NCBI GenBank assembly: GCA_016283755.1
Contig: JAEENO010000017.1
Location: forward strand, 1 to 64,000
Origin: Lachnospiraceae bacterium
Lineage (GTDB): Bacteria; Bacillota; Clostridia; Lachnospirales; Lachnospiraceae
DNA: 64,000 nucleotides
Direction of reading: 5' to 3'
Position numbers and translations under genes: made by a program
In this document: piece by piece, positions 34,932 through 44,523 of the stretch
Numbering within the stretch: the first letter of the stretch is position 1
Layout: every line of letters starts with the position of its first letter
Notes under the pieces: generated by a model
Told to the model about the DNA's origin: nothing
The model's database searches: none
The model's input: only the letters and a program-made list of their open reading frames with translations

Positions 34932-37115
34932 TCATTCCACGCCTTTTTTAAAGTGCTGTTTTGTAAATTGCGATAATTCTTTTGCTTTTACATTGCTCTT
35001 AAGTATATTGGCTTCGTATAAAGATAAGATATTCTCAATCTCGTCTATATTCTCGTTTAAAAAGCTTATTCTGTATGATCCGAAGTTCTCTTTAAATTCC
35101 GTAGGCTTATTGATAAGGCATATAGGTGCGCTGTTAAATATAAGATTCTCGCAGAATGCGCATCTATTTAGTACCGAGAAGTTGAATCCCATCTTATCTC
35201 TAATGTACAAAAGTTTTGTATTCTTAATACATTTATTATATGTGTTATGAATGCAGTTTGCCGTAATCATTGCAGGTACATATCCGTATAATAAAAGCTC
35301 TGAACCGCTACGTGCTCTATCACTCATCTCGTACTCGGAAAGTTCGTAAGGTACTGTTAATCCCTCGACAAGATTAAATGAACTTAAGTAATCAACAGTA
35401 TATTTCGAATATGAATATATATTCTGATCAAGTATAATCGGCTTTTTAAAACGTCTTGCATATGAATAACCATCCAGGGAACGGGCCAAAATACCGTCGA
35501 AGTAATCACTTCCCAATGATTCTATAGCTTTAGCAATCTTATTCTTATTATGATTCCTTAAGATATAAGGGAAAGAAAGATAAACTTCCTTGGAATCATA
35601 CTTATCTTTGATATGCTTTATAAGCTTAATCGTATTATCGTTAAAGTTAGCAAGTTCAATATAGATTCGTTTTACGTATTTCTTATCAAGAAACGCATCC
35701 GGTATGAAATTCTCATATGAACCGACAGATAAATACGGTGCTGTCCCGTCACTTACAGAAGATACATGTGGCTTAATTCTCGAAATCTCGCCCCTGAATC
35801 TTCTCTTCTTATTCTGAAGCAGATTATTGATAAGCTCATATAACGCTTTTCTTCTTAACTCATTTAGCTTTGATACAGGTACAAACAGGTCTCCTTCTAT
35901 CGAAATATTAAGGTCTTTCTCATCATCTTCAACCACAAAGAATGTATTGCCGAGCTTTTTAAGCTGTTTGGCAAAGTCGTCTCTTGTCATGGCTTTGTTC
36001 AAAGCCGGCTCGGTTATACTGTCACGCGACCATATATTATTAACGATAGATACATTATCTTTATTATTCTTAAGCGAAACTTTAATTGCATCGTCGCCCA
36101 CCGAAAATTTTGCATCAATTACAATCGGGAGCTTTTTCGAAGTACAGATTTCCGCTTCATCAATATTTCCCTTGGCGCTTTCATGATTGGCGGATGAAAG
36201 TGTTACCATATCTTTGCCGTTATGCTTATTGTAATAGCCTTCTGTAAAACCGTTTCTGTTACCTGCGTTAAGCAAGGCATCGTAATCTTCCTTTTTTACC
36301 TTGTATTCACCCTTAGGATTATTAAGATAGATATCAAGATACTTTCTGTAAATTGAAGTTACAGTATAAGCATATGAAGCCTGCTTCATTCTGCCTTCAA
36401 TCTTAAGAGAAGTCACTCCGGCTTTAATAATCTCCGGTAAAAGCTCAATAGTACATAAATCTTTAAGACTTAAGATATCGAGTTCCTTAGTCATAGCTTT
36501 TTTATTCTCGTCAAGGACCTTATAAGGCATGCGGCAAGGCTGTGCACACCGACCTCTGTTGCCGGAACGTCCACCGATAAATGAACTTAACAGACATTGA
36601 CCGGAATATGAATAGCACAAAGCACCGTGAATAAACGATTCAATATCGATATTTACGGCGTCCTTAATATTCTTAATTTCAGAAAGGGATAATTCTCTGG
36701 ATGTTACAACTCTTACTACGCCCTGTTCCTTTAAAAATGAAGCACCGGCCGCATCACTTACTGACATCTGAGTACTTGCATGAATCTCCATTCCCGGAAA
36801 ATATTCTTTCAAATATGGAATTAATCCTAAGTCCTGGATAATTACCGCATCAAGTCCGGCTTCGTAGAAAGGAATGAGCATCTTAAGAGATTCGAAGAAT
36901 TCTTCATCCTTAAGAAGTATATTGAAAGTCATATAGACTTTCTTTTTGAATAAATGAGCATAATTAATCGCGGTAATGAGTTCTTCTTCGCTGAAATTCT
37001 TCGCATATGCCCTTGCACCGTACTTCGGTCCGCCCACATACACAGCATCAGCGCCGGCATTAATTACCGCATAAAATATTGGCAAGCTCCCTGCCGGAGC
37101 CAATAATTCGATCAT
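34932..37115 (-). CDS. U32 family peptidase with DUF3656 domain
   Basis: A 727-residue U32-family protein. The N-terminal TIM-barrel-like region shows ELLAPAGSLPIFYAVINAGADAVYVGG, GALCYSYSGQCLLSSF and RGRCAQPCRMPY, the conserved Cys-containing U32 signature. A DUF3656-type middle and a C-terminal extension with further cysteines (NRCAFCENL) follow. Relatives include RlhA/TrhP, which hydroxylate 23S rRNA or tRNA, so RNA hydroxylation is at least as likely as proteolysis. It overlaps zapA by four bases. Confidence 0.87.
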   Translation of the reverse strand: MIELLAPAGSLPIFYAVINAGADAVYVGGPKYGARAYAKNFSEEELITAINYAHLFKKKVYMTFNILLKDEEFFESLKMLIPFYEAGLDAVIIQDLGLIPYLKEYFPGMEIHASTQMSVSDAAGASFLKEQGVVRVVTSRELSLSEIKNIKDAVNIDIESFIHGALCYSYSGQCLLSSFIGGRSGNRGRCAQPCRMPYKVLDENKKAMTKELDILSLKDLCTIELLPEIIKAGVTSLKIEGRMKQASYAYTVTSIYRKYLDIYLNNPKGEYKVKKEDYDALLNAGNRNGFTEGYYNKHNGKDMVTLSSANHESAKGNIDEAEICTSKKLPIVIDAKFSVGDDAIKVSLKNNKDNVSIVNNIWSRDSITEPALNKAMTRDDFAKQLKKLGNTFFVVEDDEKDLNISIEGDLFVPVSKLNELRRKALYELINNLLQNKKRRFRGEISRIKPHVSSVSDGTAPYLSVGSYENFIPDAFLDKKYVKRIYIELANFNDNTIKLIKHIKDKYDSKEVYLSFPYILRNHNKNKIAKAIESLGSDYFDGILARSLDGYSYARRFKKPIILDQNIYSYSKYTVDYLSSFNLVEGLTVPYELSEYEMSDRARSGSELLLYGYVPAMITANCIHNTYNKCIKNTKLLYIRDKMGFNFSVLNRCAFCENLIFNSAPICLINKPTEFKENFGSYRISFLNENIDEIENILSLYEANILKSNVKAKELSQFTKQHFKKGVE

Positions 37116-37522
37116 AATAACTTTTTCTCCAAAGCAGCTTCAAGCTGCTCTTTGTTATGAAGAAGCTCTTTGTTTCTTGTCTCGAGCTCCAAAATAGAAT
37201 CTTTCAAGGTGTCCATCTTAATCTGCAAAGCAATCAATTCATGCTTCATATCAGCCTGATTCTGCTTATAATCGGCAAGATCTGTCTCGAGTTCGTCGAC
37301 ACGCTCTTTGCTCTTGAAATATTCATCGGCAATATTAAGTTGTAAAAGCAAAGCCTTGGTATCCTGCGGCAGACGGTTATAACCTTCAAGTCCGTTAACA
37401 AGCTCATCTATCTTCTTGTTAAGGAATGAAGCTACTTTATGTAGGTATTCTTCGCTTTCATAACCGCTTAATGTATATACTTTGCCACCGATAAGCACAT
37501 CGGCACTGATCTTGGTTGCCAT
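37112..37522 (-). CDS. zapA: Cell division protein ZapA
   Basis: ZapA binds FtsZ and promotes Z-ring bundling. The 136-residue protein has the globular N-terminal domain (VLIGGKVYTLSGYESEEYLHKVASFLNKKIDEL) and a C-terminal coiled coil (about 70-135, rich in Leu/Glu/Lys heptads) through which it forms tetramers. It is transcribed from its own promoter together with the U32 gene, a common Firmicute pairing. Confidence 0.88.
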   Translation of the reverse strand: MATKISADVLIGGKVYTLSGYESEEYLHKVASFLNKKIDELVNGLEGYNRLPQDTKALLLQLNIADEYFKSKERVDELETDLADYKQNQADMKHELIALQIKMDTLKDSILELETRNKELLHNKEQLEAALEKKLL

Positions 37523-37566
37523 ACAATAACCACCTTATATGAATTAAATTACACTATATATTGTAT

Positions 37567-37595
37567 ATTATAACCTCGTTAGCCACTAATTACAA
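37567..37595 (-). promoter_or_regulatory. zapA-U32 promoter
   Basis: On the minus strand TTGTAA (37590-37595) and TATAAT (37567-37572) are separated by 17 bases, 45 bases before zapA and just after the ruvB stop codon. Confidence 0.75.
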
Positions 37596-37602
37596 TAGTG
37601 AA

Positions 37603-38607
37603 TTATTCGATTGCAGGCTTAGGTCTTTTGAAGTGTTCATAAGCTCTGTCTGTTGCCATACGGCCACGCGGAGTTCTTGTAATAAAGCCTTGTTTTAAAA
37701 GATAAGGCTCATATACATCTTCTATGGTTCCCGAATCCTCACCGATTGATGCCGCCATTGTCTCAAGACCCAAAGGACCGCCGTTAAACTTATCGATTAA
37801 TGTAAGAAGAATTAATCTGTCGTTTCTGTCTAAGCCCAGTTCATCAACTTCTAGATTGGTAAGCGCTTCATCCGCAACGGCTTTTGTTATAACCCCGTCA
37901 TATTTAACTTCTGAGAAGTCTCTAACTCTCTTTAACAATCTGTTGGCAAGTCGTGGAGTTCCTCGAGATCTTCTTGCAAGCTCGATTGCACCGTCTTCCT
38001 CAATCTTTACGTTTAACTTTTTCGAAGAAGCAAGGATAATATCCTTTAATTCTTCAGGAGTATAGAAATCAAGATGATTTACTACACCGAATCTGTCACG
38101 AAGCGGTGCTGAAAGCATTCCGGCACGTGTTGTTGCGCCTATTAAAGTAAAATGCGGCAAGTCAAGATGAACGGACTTAACCGATGTGCCCTTGCCTATC
38201 ATAATATCAATCGCAAAGTCTTCCATCGCAGGATACAATACTTCTTCTATCTCACGGTTAAGTCTGTGAATCTCATCCACAAACAATATATCGCCTTCTG
38301 ATAATGAACTTAATATAGCAGCCATATCACCCGGCTTTTGAATTGCAGGGCCTGAAGATATCTTAATATTAACACCCATTTCATTGGCGATAATATAAGA
38401 AATTGTTGTCTTACCAAGTCCCGGAGGTCCGTAGAAAAGGCAATGATCGAGCGGCTCATTACGTCTTTTTGCAGCTTCTATCGCTATCTTCATATTCTCT
38501 TTGACCTTACTTTGTCCGATATACTCGCTTAAAAAGTGCGGTCTTAAAGATTGTTCTATCTTCTCGTCTTCTTTTAATATATTGGTTTCGATAATACGTT
38601 TCTCCAT
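37603..38607 (-). CDS. ruvB: Holliday junction branch migration helicase RuvB
   Basis: RuvB is the AAA+ motor that drives branch migration of Holliday junctions with RuvA. The 334-residue protein has [11 protein letters not shown], Walker [12 protein letters not shown], Walker B DEIHRLN, sensor I IGATTRAG, the arginine-finger region LRDRFG and a C-terminal winged helix ([13 protein letters not shown]). It lies 13 bases after ruvA. The resolvase partner in Firmicutes is RecU, also in this window (16 kb), not RuvC. Confidence 0.97.
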   Translation of the reverse strand: MEKRIIETNILKEDEKIEQSLRPHFLSEYIGQSKVKENMKIAIEAAKRRNEPLDHCLFYGPPGLGKTTISYIIANEMGVNIKISSGPAIQKPGDMAAILSSLSEGDILFVDEIHRLNREIEEVLYPAMEDFAIDIMIGKGTSVKSVHLDLPHFTLIGATTRAGMLSAPLRDRFGVVNHLDFYTPEELKDIILASSKKLNVKIEEDGAIELARRSRGTPRLANRLLKRVRDFSEVKYDGVITKAVADEALTNLEVDELGLDRNDRLILLTLIDKFNGGPLGLETMAASIGEDSGTIEDVYEPYLLKQGFITRTPRGRMATDRAYEHFKRPKPAIE

Positions 38608-38620
38608 AACGCACCCCTAT

Positions 38621-39229
38621 TTAAAATGCAAGATACTGTAATGCTTTTCTTAATATTTCATTAGACTTCATGCCTTCGGTAACTTCCACACGGGAAACGG
38701 CATTCTTGCTTTCTGTCGAAGAATAACCGAGAGAAGTAAGTGCAAGAACCGCATCGTTAATCTCCTGTCTAATACCCGATATCTCTTCCTTGGCACCTTT
38801 ATCTAATGATCTGTTTATCGTTCCTTCATAATCAAGCTTATCTTTAAGCTCTAAAATAAGCTTCTGAGCCGTTTTCTTACCTATACCCGGTGCTTTACTT
38901 ATAGTTGCATCATCACTGTTAAATATGGCCATTATAAGCTGCTCCGGTGACATAATTGAAAGAATCGCAAGAGCTCCCTTAGGTCCTATGCCGTTAACGG
39001 TAATAAGCTTTTTAAAAAGCTCCTTATCTTCTTTCGTAAGAAAACCGAATAACTGCAATGCGTCTTCTCTTACCGAAAGATAAGTATATAATCTTATTTC
39101 CTCATGAAGAGACGGCAATTCGTTAATTACAGACATAGGTACTGCAATTCTGTATCCAACGTTATTGGCCATTATTGTTACTTCGGAAGCATCTATATCT
39201 TCAAGAGTTCCTTGTATAAAAGCATACAT
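38621..39229 (-). CDS. ruvA: Holliday junction DNA helicase subunit RuvA
   Basis: RuvA tetramers bind the four-way junction and load RuvB. The 202-residue protein has the N-terminal OB domain (MYAFIQGTLEDIDASEVTIMANNVGYRI), two helix-hairpin-helix motifs (VNGIGPKGALAILS and APGIGKKTAQKLILELK) and the flexible C-terminal domain III that regulates RuvB. It lies between miaB and ruvB. No LexA box is visible in front of this operon. Confidence 0.96.
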   Translation of the reverse strand: MYAFIQGTLEDIDASEVTIMANNVGYRIAVPMSVINELPSLHEEIRLYTYLSVREDALQLFGFLTKEDKELFKKLITVNGIGPKGALAILSIMSPEQLIMAIFNSDDATISKAPGIGKKTAQKLILELKDKLDYEGTINRSLDKGAKEEISGIRQEINDAVLALTSLGYSSTESKNAVSRVEVTEGMKSNEILRKALQYLAF

Positions 39230-39240
39230 ATTAAGTCCTC

Positions 39241-40698
39241 CTAGGCTTTCGCGGTTCCTATAAAGTAAAATCCCTTACATTCATCAAGAGTAACATTTAT
39301 ATACTTACCGATTAAGGACTTGTCGCCCTTAAAGTGTACAATGGCATTGTTCTCAAGTCTTCCGGTAACGTATCCTTCAAGCTGCGAATTAACATCTTCC
39401 ACAAGCACTTCTACGGTAAAACCTGTAAGTTTTTCCATATTCTCGTTGGAAATCTTCTGGACCACATCAAGAAGTCTGTCAAAGCGTGCGGATACTACAT
39501 CTTCAGGTACCTGATTCTCCATCTTGGCAGCAGGCGTTCCGGTTCTCTTCGAATAAATAAAGGTAAATATCGAATCGTATCGAACTTTTTTAACAAGGTC
39601 GATTGTCTCTTCGAAATCTTCTTCAGTCTCGCCCGGGAAGCCGACAATAATATCCGTTGTAAGCGAAATATCAGGAATACGGGCACGAATCTTATCAACA
39701 AGTGCAAGATACTGCTCTTTCGTATATTTTCTGTTCATAACTCGCAAAATCTCGGTACTTCCGGACTGAACAGGCAGATGAAGATGCTTACATATCTTAT
39801 CCGAGGATGCCATAACTTCAATTAGTTCGTCGGATAAATCCTTCGGATGCGATGTCATGAATCTTATTCTCTTTAAGCCATCAATCTCTGTAATCTTTGA
39901 TAAAAGCTCTGCGAATGTCATAGGTGTCTCAAGCTCTTTACCGTAAGAATTAACATTCTGACCGAGAAGCATAATCTCGGTAACACCGTCTTCTACAAGC
40001 GTCTTAATCTCATTAATAATATCTTCCGGCTTTCTGCTACGCTCTCTTCCTCGAACATAAGGAACTATGCAATAAGAGCAGAAATTATTGCAGCCGAACA
40101 TAATATTTATACCGGATTTAAAAGAATACTTACGTACAATAGGAAGTTCTTCGACAATTTTGTCAGTTGAATCCCATACTTCCATAACCTGCTTATTCGT
40201 ATATACGGCATTAACAACAAGTTCTGCAAACTTGAAGATATTATGTGTACCGAATACAAGATCAACGAAACGATAAGTTTCCTTAATCTTCTCTCTCACA
40301 TGTTCTTCCTGCATCATACAACCGCATAAAGCAATTATCATATCAGGGTTCTTACGCTTTAATGAACCTAAGTAGCCAAGACGGCCGTATACTTTGTTAT
40401 TGGCATTCTCGCGAACTGTACAGGTATTATATATAACAAAATCAGCATGCTTCTCATCTTCAGCTTCTTCATATCCTGCTTTTTCAAGGACTCCCAGGAT
40501 TTTCTCGGAATCTCTGGCATTCATCTGGCAACCGAAAGTGTTAACCATGCATTTTAACTTTCTGCCGAGGCGCTTTTCTCGTTCCTCAACTTCTTCTCTT
40601 AATTTTTCAATAAAATATTCCTGACGTGAAACCTCTTCTTCGGGAGCATTGTCAAGAATATCATAAAGCTTTGGATTAATTACAAGTTTCTTACTCAT
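39241..40698 (-). CDS. miaB: tRNA-2-methylthio-N6-dimethylallyladenosine synthase
   Basis: MiaB adds the 2-methylthio group to isopentenyl-A37 of tRNAs reading UNN codons. The 485-residue protein has an N-terminal extension typical of Clostridia, the UPF0004 domain (VNTFGCQMNARDSEK, YNTCTVRENA, CGCMMQEEH), the radical SAM motif CNNFCSYC and a C-terminal TRAM domain. It shares its transcript with ruvA and ruvB, downstream of the rnf terminator. Confidence 0.95.
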   Translation of the reverse strand: MSKKLVINPKLYDILDNAPEEEVSRQEYFIEKLREEVEEREKRLGRKLKCMVNTFGCQMNARDSEKILGVLEKAGYEEAEDEKHADFVIYNTCTVRENANNKVYGRLGYLGSLKRKNPDMIIALCGCMMQEEHVREKIKETYRFVDLVFGTHNIFKFAELVVNAVYTNKQVMEVWDSTDKIVEELPIVRKYSFKSGINIMFGCNNFCSYCIVPYVRGRERSRKPEDIINEIKTLVEDGVTEIMLLGQNVNSYGKELETPMTFAELLSKITEIDGLKRIRFMTSHPKDLSDELIEVMASSDKICKHLHLPVQSGSTEILRVMNRKYTKEQYLALVDKIRARIPDISLTTDIIVGFPGETEEDFEETIDLVKKVRYDSIFTFIYSKRTGTPAAKMENQVPEDVVSARFDRLLDVVQKISNENMEKLTGFTVEVLVEDVNSQLEGYVTGRLENNAIVHFKGDKSLIGKYINVTLDECKGFYFIGTAKA

Positions 40699-40769
40699 CT
40701 TATATTCCTTACTACAATTACTTTCAAATGATATTTTATCATATTACTCATTTAATCGTAAAGAAAATA

Positions 40770-40805
40770 AAGACCTTCAAATCGATATTTCGACTTGAAG
40801 GTCTT
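40770..40805 (-). terminator. rnf operon terminator
   Basis: AAGACCTTCAA and TTGAAGGTCTT form an 11-base stem extended by TCG/CGA pairs, followed on the minus strand by TTATTTTCTTT. It lies five bases after the rnfB stop codon. Confidence 0.82.
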
Positions 40806-40809
40806 AAAC

Positions 40810-41595
40810 TTACAATATTGCGTGCTTCGGACACTTCTCAGCACATATTCCGCACTGATTGCACTTTTCCTGATCGATATGAGCAAGATTGTCTGTGACA
40901 GTAATTGCACCGCTTGGACAATTCTTTTCACAGATCTTACATCCGATACAACCTTCGGAACATACTTCATTAACTTTCTTACCGAAGTCTTTACTTGAAC
41001 AATGTACAATATGCTTTGCATCATACGGTACAAGCTCTATCAAGTGGAACGGACAAGCGTTAACGCACTTTCCGCAAGCCATACAATTGTCTTTATCTAC
41101 AACCGCAATACCATCGATTACATGAATTGCATCAAACTCGCATACCTTGGTACAGTTACCGTAACCTAAACAACCGTAATCACATCCCTTAGCTCCCTGT
41201 CCCGGAACTTTAAATGCAAAGTTACAATCAAGCTTACCATAGTACACATAATTGTTACCGGCTTTTTCGCAGTTTCCGCTGCACTTAACAAATGCCGTCA
41301 TTCTCTTCTGGTCAGCTACGAATACACCCATTATATCACCGATTGCCTGACCTACCGGATTACCTCCGACAGGACACTTGTTACAAGGCTCAAGGCCTTT
41401 TGCAATCGCAGCTGCAAGTCCTGCGCATCCCGGATATCCGCATCCGCCGCAGTTATTGCCCGGAAGAAGCGAAAGAATCTTTTCTTCCTTCTCATCAACC
41501 TCAATCTCGAACTTTTTACCTGCAATACCGAGGAAGATACCGATAAATAAACCTACACCGGCAATTAATGCGCCGGCAATAATTATTCCCTGCAT
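40810..41595 (-). CDS. rnfB: Rnf complex subunit RnfB
   Basis: RnfB is the iron-sulfur entry subunit that takes electrons from ferredoxin into the Rnf complex. The 261-residue protein has one N-terminal membrane helix (IIAGALIAGVGLFIGIFLGI), the four-Cys domain (NNCGGCGYPGC ... CNKCPVGG), and several ferredoxin-type [4Fe-4S] motifs (CMACGKCVNACP, CIGCKICEKNCP, CNQCGICAEKCP). It is the last gene of the operon and ends in a terminator. Confidence 0.95.
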   Translation of the reverse strand: MQGIIIAGALIAGVGLFIGIFLGIAGKKFEIEVDEKEEKILSLLPGNNCGGCGYPGCAGLAAAIAKGLEPCNKCPVGGNPVGQAIGDIMGVFVADQKRMTAFVKCSGNCEKAGNNYVYYGKLDCNFAFKVPGQGAKGCDYGCLGYGNCTKVCEFDAIHVIDGIAVVDKDNCMACGKCVNACPFHLIELVPYDAKHIVHCSSKDFGKKVNEVCSEGCIGCKICEKNCPSGAITVTDNLAHIDQEKCNQCGICAEKCPKHAIL

Positions 41596-41605
41596 TTTAT
41601 CCTCC

Positions 41606-42181
41606 TTATATTAAGCCCGAGAATCCGAAGAAAGCTATTGCCATAAGACCTGCAGCGATCAATACTGATGCCTGGCCTTTGAAGCTTTCAGGATAGTCGT
41701 TGTATTCTATCTTTTCTCTTATACCCGCCATAATAATAATTGCAATCGCAAAACCTGCAGCGGTAAAAGTTCCGTTTAATGTAGATAATAATATGTTGTA
41801 GCCTGTCTGCGCATTCTTAATTGCAATACCTAAAACCGCACAGTTGGTTGTAATAAGCGGTAAGTATACACCGAGTGCATTATAGAGGCTCTTCACATTC
41901 TTCTTAAGGAACATCTCAACAAACTGTACAAGAGCTGCAATTACAAGAATAAATACGATTGTATTAAGATACTCGAGATTTGCAGGCTTAAGTATGAATT
42001 TGTCGATTATACTGCAGACAAGTGAAGCAAGCGTCATAACGAAGATAACCGCACCGCCCATACCTGCAGCTGTTTTGATTTTTTTACTTACTCCAAGGAA
42101 AGGACATAATCCGAGGAACTGGCTTAATACAACGTTATTAACGATTGCTGCGCCTAAAGTTACAACTAAAACCGTCTTCAT
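41606..42181 (-). CDS. rnfA: Rnf complex subunit RnfA
   Basis: A 191-residue integral membrane subunit with six predicted helices; RnfA and RnfE form an antiparallel pair at the core of the ion pathway, with an iron-sulfur site between them. The family motifs VVLSQFLGLCPFLGVSKKI and TNCAVLG (the cluster cysteine region) are clear. It is ten bases upstream of rnfB and 11 bases after rnfE. Confidence 0.96.
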   Translation of the reverse strand: MKTVLVVTLGAAIVNNVVLSQFLGLCPFLGVSKKIKTAAGMGGAVIFVMTLASLVCSIIDKFILKPANLEYLNTIVFILVIAALVQFVEMFLKKNVKSLYNALGVYLPLITTNCAVLGIAIKNAQTGYNILLSTLNGTFTAAGFAIAIIIMAGIREKIEYNDYPESFKGQASVLIAAGLMAIAFFGFSGLI

Positions 42182-42192
42182 ATTATCCCCTC

Positions 42193-42936
42193 CTATTCAT
42201 TAGCTTTGTTACTGTTAATAACCTTGGTTTCGGATGCTGAGTTAAGGCAGATATTGCTGTGCGGGCAACCGAAGCAGGATTCCTTACAGTTTGCTTCATA
42301 GACCTTACGGCCTTTTTTGATATTGTTAAGTTTTACTCTGTTGATTATAGCCATTATAATACCAAGTACAAAGAATGCACCCGGTGCAAGCACTATAATC
42401 GAAATCGGAATATATCCGTGGGTACCGGCTGCTACATCCTTAATCGGAATAATATTAAAACCAAATACCGTACCGGAACCGATAAGTTCACGTACTGCGC
42501 CGATAATTGTAATTGAACAGGTAAATCCGAGACCCATTCCGATACCGTCGAATAATGAAGGAATCGGTGGATTCTTGGAAGCATAGCTTTCCGCACGTCC
42601 TAAGATAATACAGTTAACAACGATTAAAGGAATATAAATTCCAAGAGCACTGTATATTGCAGGTACATAAGCCTGTAACAAAAACTGTACCATAGTTACG
42701 AATGAAGCTACGACAACGATGAAAGAAGGAACTCTTATTCTATCGGTAATTACCTTACGTAAAATCGATATAAGTAAGTTGGATAATGCAAGTACTACCG
42801 TTGTGGAAAGTCCCATTCCAATACCGTTAATTGCAGAAGTTGTAACCGCAAGTGTCGGACACATACCAAGCATAAGCACAAAGGTAGGATTCTCTTTGAT
42901 AATACCGTTATATAATCTCTCAAGAGGCTTATTCAT
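42193..42936 (-). CDS. rnfE: Rnf complex subunit RnfE
   Basis: A 247-residue membrane subunit homologous to RnfA in inverted topology (NPTFVLMLGMCPTLAVT, VNCIILGRAE). The C-terminal tail is unusual for its Cys content (ANCKESCFGCPHSNIC), possibly another metal site; such Cys-rich tails occur in some clostridial RnfE. It overlaps rnfG by one base, so translation is coupled. Confidence 0.94.
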   Translation of the reverse strand: MNKPLERLYNGIIKENPTFVLMLGMCPTLAVTTSAINGIGMGLSTTVVLALSNLLISILRKVITDRIRVPSFIVVVASFVTMVQFLLQAYVPAIYSALGIYIPLIVVNCIILGRAESYASKNPPIPSLFDGIGMGLGFTCSITIIGAVRELIGSGTVFGFNIIPIKDVAAGTHGYIPISIIVLAPGAFFVLGIIMAIINRVKLNNIKKGRKVYEANCKESCFGCPHSNICLNSASETKVINSNKANE

Positions 42937-43565
42937 TAGTTATCACCTCCGTCTTCATAATATCCCAGTACGGAATTTTTGTATAAAAGCGCTCCGTTTA
43001 CAGCTGAAGTAACTGCATTTGAAGTTTTTGTTGCACCGGAAATCGCATCAATTTCATCTTCGCCTGTCGCTCCGGATTTCGTCAAACGGAACTTTTCGGT
43101 CTTAACATTAGCAAACTGGGAATAAAATCTCTCTTCTTTTGCTTTCATACCAAGACCCGGTGTCTCGTTAAGCGTTAAAAATGAAATGCCGTTAACCGTA
43201 TTGTCATTTCTTATACCTACAACAATTGTTACATCTCCGCCATAACCCTTTGATGATGTTGCGGTTACGCAATAACCGAGAATCGCTCCGTCCTTATCAA
43301 CTGCGGTAATAACTTCATTAATTGTAACACCTTCAATTCCCTGACTTTCAAATAATTCACCGTAAGAAGCATCAATTATTGAAGCATCCCAGTCATCATG
43401 GAAATCGGCAGCATCTTCAAATACCATCGAATATGCTTCAATCTTCGCATTCTTCTCAGCTTCTTCAATCGGATCCTTGGTAATCATATATGTTGCACCA
43501 AGTAAAACTCCTGCAATAAGAGTAATTAAGAAGATTCTTAATGTATCGTTAATTATTCTATTCAT
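42936..43565 (-). CDS. rnfG: Rnf complex subunit RnfG
   Basis: A membrane-anchored flavoprotein subunit with a covalently bound FMN. The 209-residue product has one N-terminal helix (IFLITLIAGVLLGATYMIT) and the flavinylation motif SGATKTSN, in which the second Thr carries FMN. The track start is 40 codons upstream inside rnfD; GGAGG lies eight bases before ATG at 43565, so I chose that. It overlaps rnfD by eight bases. Confidence 0.95.
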   Translation of the reverse strand: MNRIINDTLRIFLITLIAGVLLGATYMITKDPIEEAEKNAKIEAYSMVFEDAADFHDDWDASIIDASYGELFESQGIEGVTINEVITAVDKDGAILGYCVTATSSKGYGGDVTIVVGIRNDNTVNGISFLTLNETPGLGMKAKEERFYSQFANVKTEKFRLTKSGATGEDEIDAISGATKTSNAVTSAVNGALLYKNSVLGYYEDGGDN

Positions 43566-44514
43566 TCTTCTTACCTCCCGTCTTTTCGAAACCAAACGGT
43601 AACGGCATTGATATCTTATCAATAAGCGGTACAAGAAGGTTTGAGAATATAATTGCGAATGATACGCCTTCTGCGGATGCACCATAGATTCTGAATAATC
43701 CTGTAAGGATACCTAAAATTGCACCGTAAATAATGCGACCCTTTGTTGTAATAGGACTTGTTACATAATCGGTTGCCATAAAGAATGCACCGAACATTAA
43801 TCCGCCTCCGCAAAGATGAGCGGTTAAGAAATGCATATCAAATCCATGCTTACCAAATAAAAGGATAAACACGGAGAAAGTAAGAATATACATTCCCGGT
43901 ATTGTAATATCAATAATTCCGAAAGCAAGAAGAATTATAGCACCGATAAGAATAGCAATAACAGATGTCTCGCCAATTGTACCCGAAATATTACCGAAGA
44001 ACATCTTGAATACATCTACACTCTCACCTGCTTTGAGTAATGTTAAAGGTGTTGCACGACCCATTGCATCTAACGGGAAGTTTGTCATATATCCCGCAAA
44101 GGAGATAACCATAAAGCATCTTGCAGCTAATGCAGGATTCATAAAGTTCTGACCTAAACCGCCGAATACCATCTTTACAAAGAAAATTGCAAAGAAACCG
44201 CCGATAATCGCAAGATACCAAGGTAATGTTGACGGGAAGTTAAGCGCAAGCAAAAGTCCCGTAACAACTGCAGATAAATCATTAATTGTCTGCTTTCTCT
44301 TTAATACAAGATTAAATACGTATTCTGTCAATACGCAAGTTGCAATTGTTACTAAGATAAGTAACAATGAATTCAAGCCGGATACGGCATAAAAGTTAAT
44401 TACACCAAAGATCGTAGCAGGAAGTAATGAAATTATTACCATAAGCATGATTCTTTGAGTTGTAAGCTTGCATCTTACATGCGGTGATGAAGATACATTT
44501 AATAAATCTCCCAT
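43558..44514 (-). CDS. rnfD: Rnf complex subunit RnfD
   Basis: A 318-residue membrane subunit with a covalently bound FMN; family flavinylation site lies in the DAMGRATPLTLL segment, where Thr is modified. It has the typical SSSPHVR N-terminus and multiple membrane helices. Together with RnfG it passes electrons across the membrane. It lies ten bases after rnfC. Confidence 0.95.
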   Translation of the reverse strand: MGDLLNVSSSPHVRCKLTTQRIMLMVIISLLPATIFGVINFYAVSGLNSLLLILVTIATCVLTEYVFNLVLKRKQTINDLSAVVTGLLLALNFPSTLPWYLAIIGGFFAIFFVKMVFGGLGQNFMNPALAARCFMVISFAGYMTNFPLDAMGRATPLTLLKAGESVDVFKMFFGNISGTIGETSVIAILIGAIILLAFGIIDITIPGMYILTFSVFILLFGKHGFDMHFLTAHLCGGGLMFGAFFMATDYVTSPITTKGRIIYGAILGILTGLFRIYGASAEGVSFAIIFSNLLVPLIDKISMPLPFGFEKTGGKKNE

Positions 44515-44523
44515 GATTTCCTC

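Noticed and set aside
40699-40769. miaB promoter TTTACG-N18-TAAAAT
   Set aside because: Both boxes are weak and the spacing is off; not enough to list as a feature.
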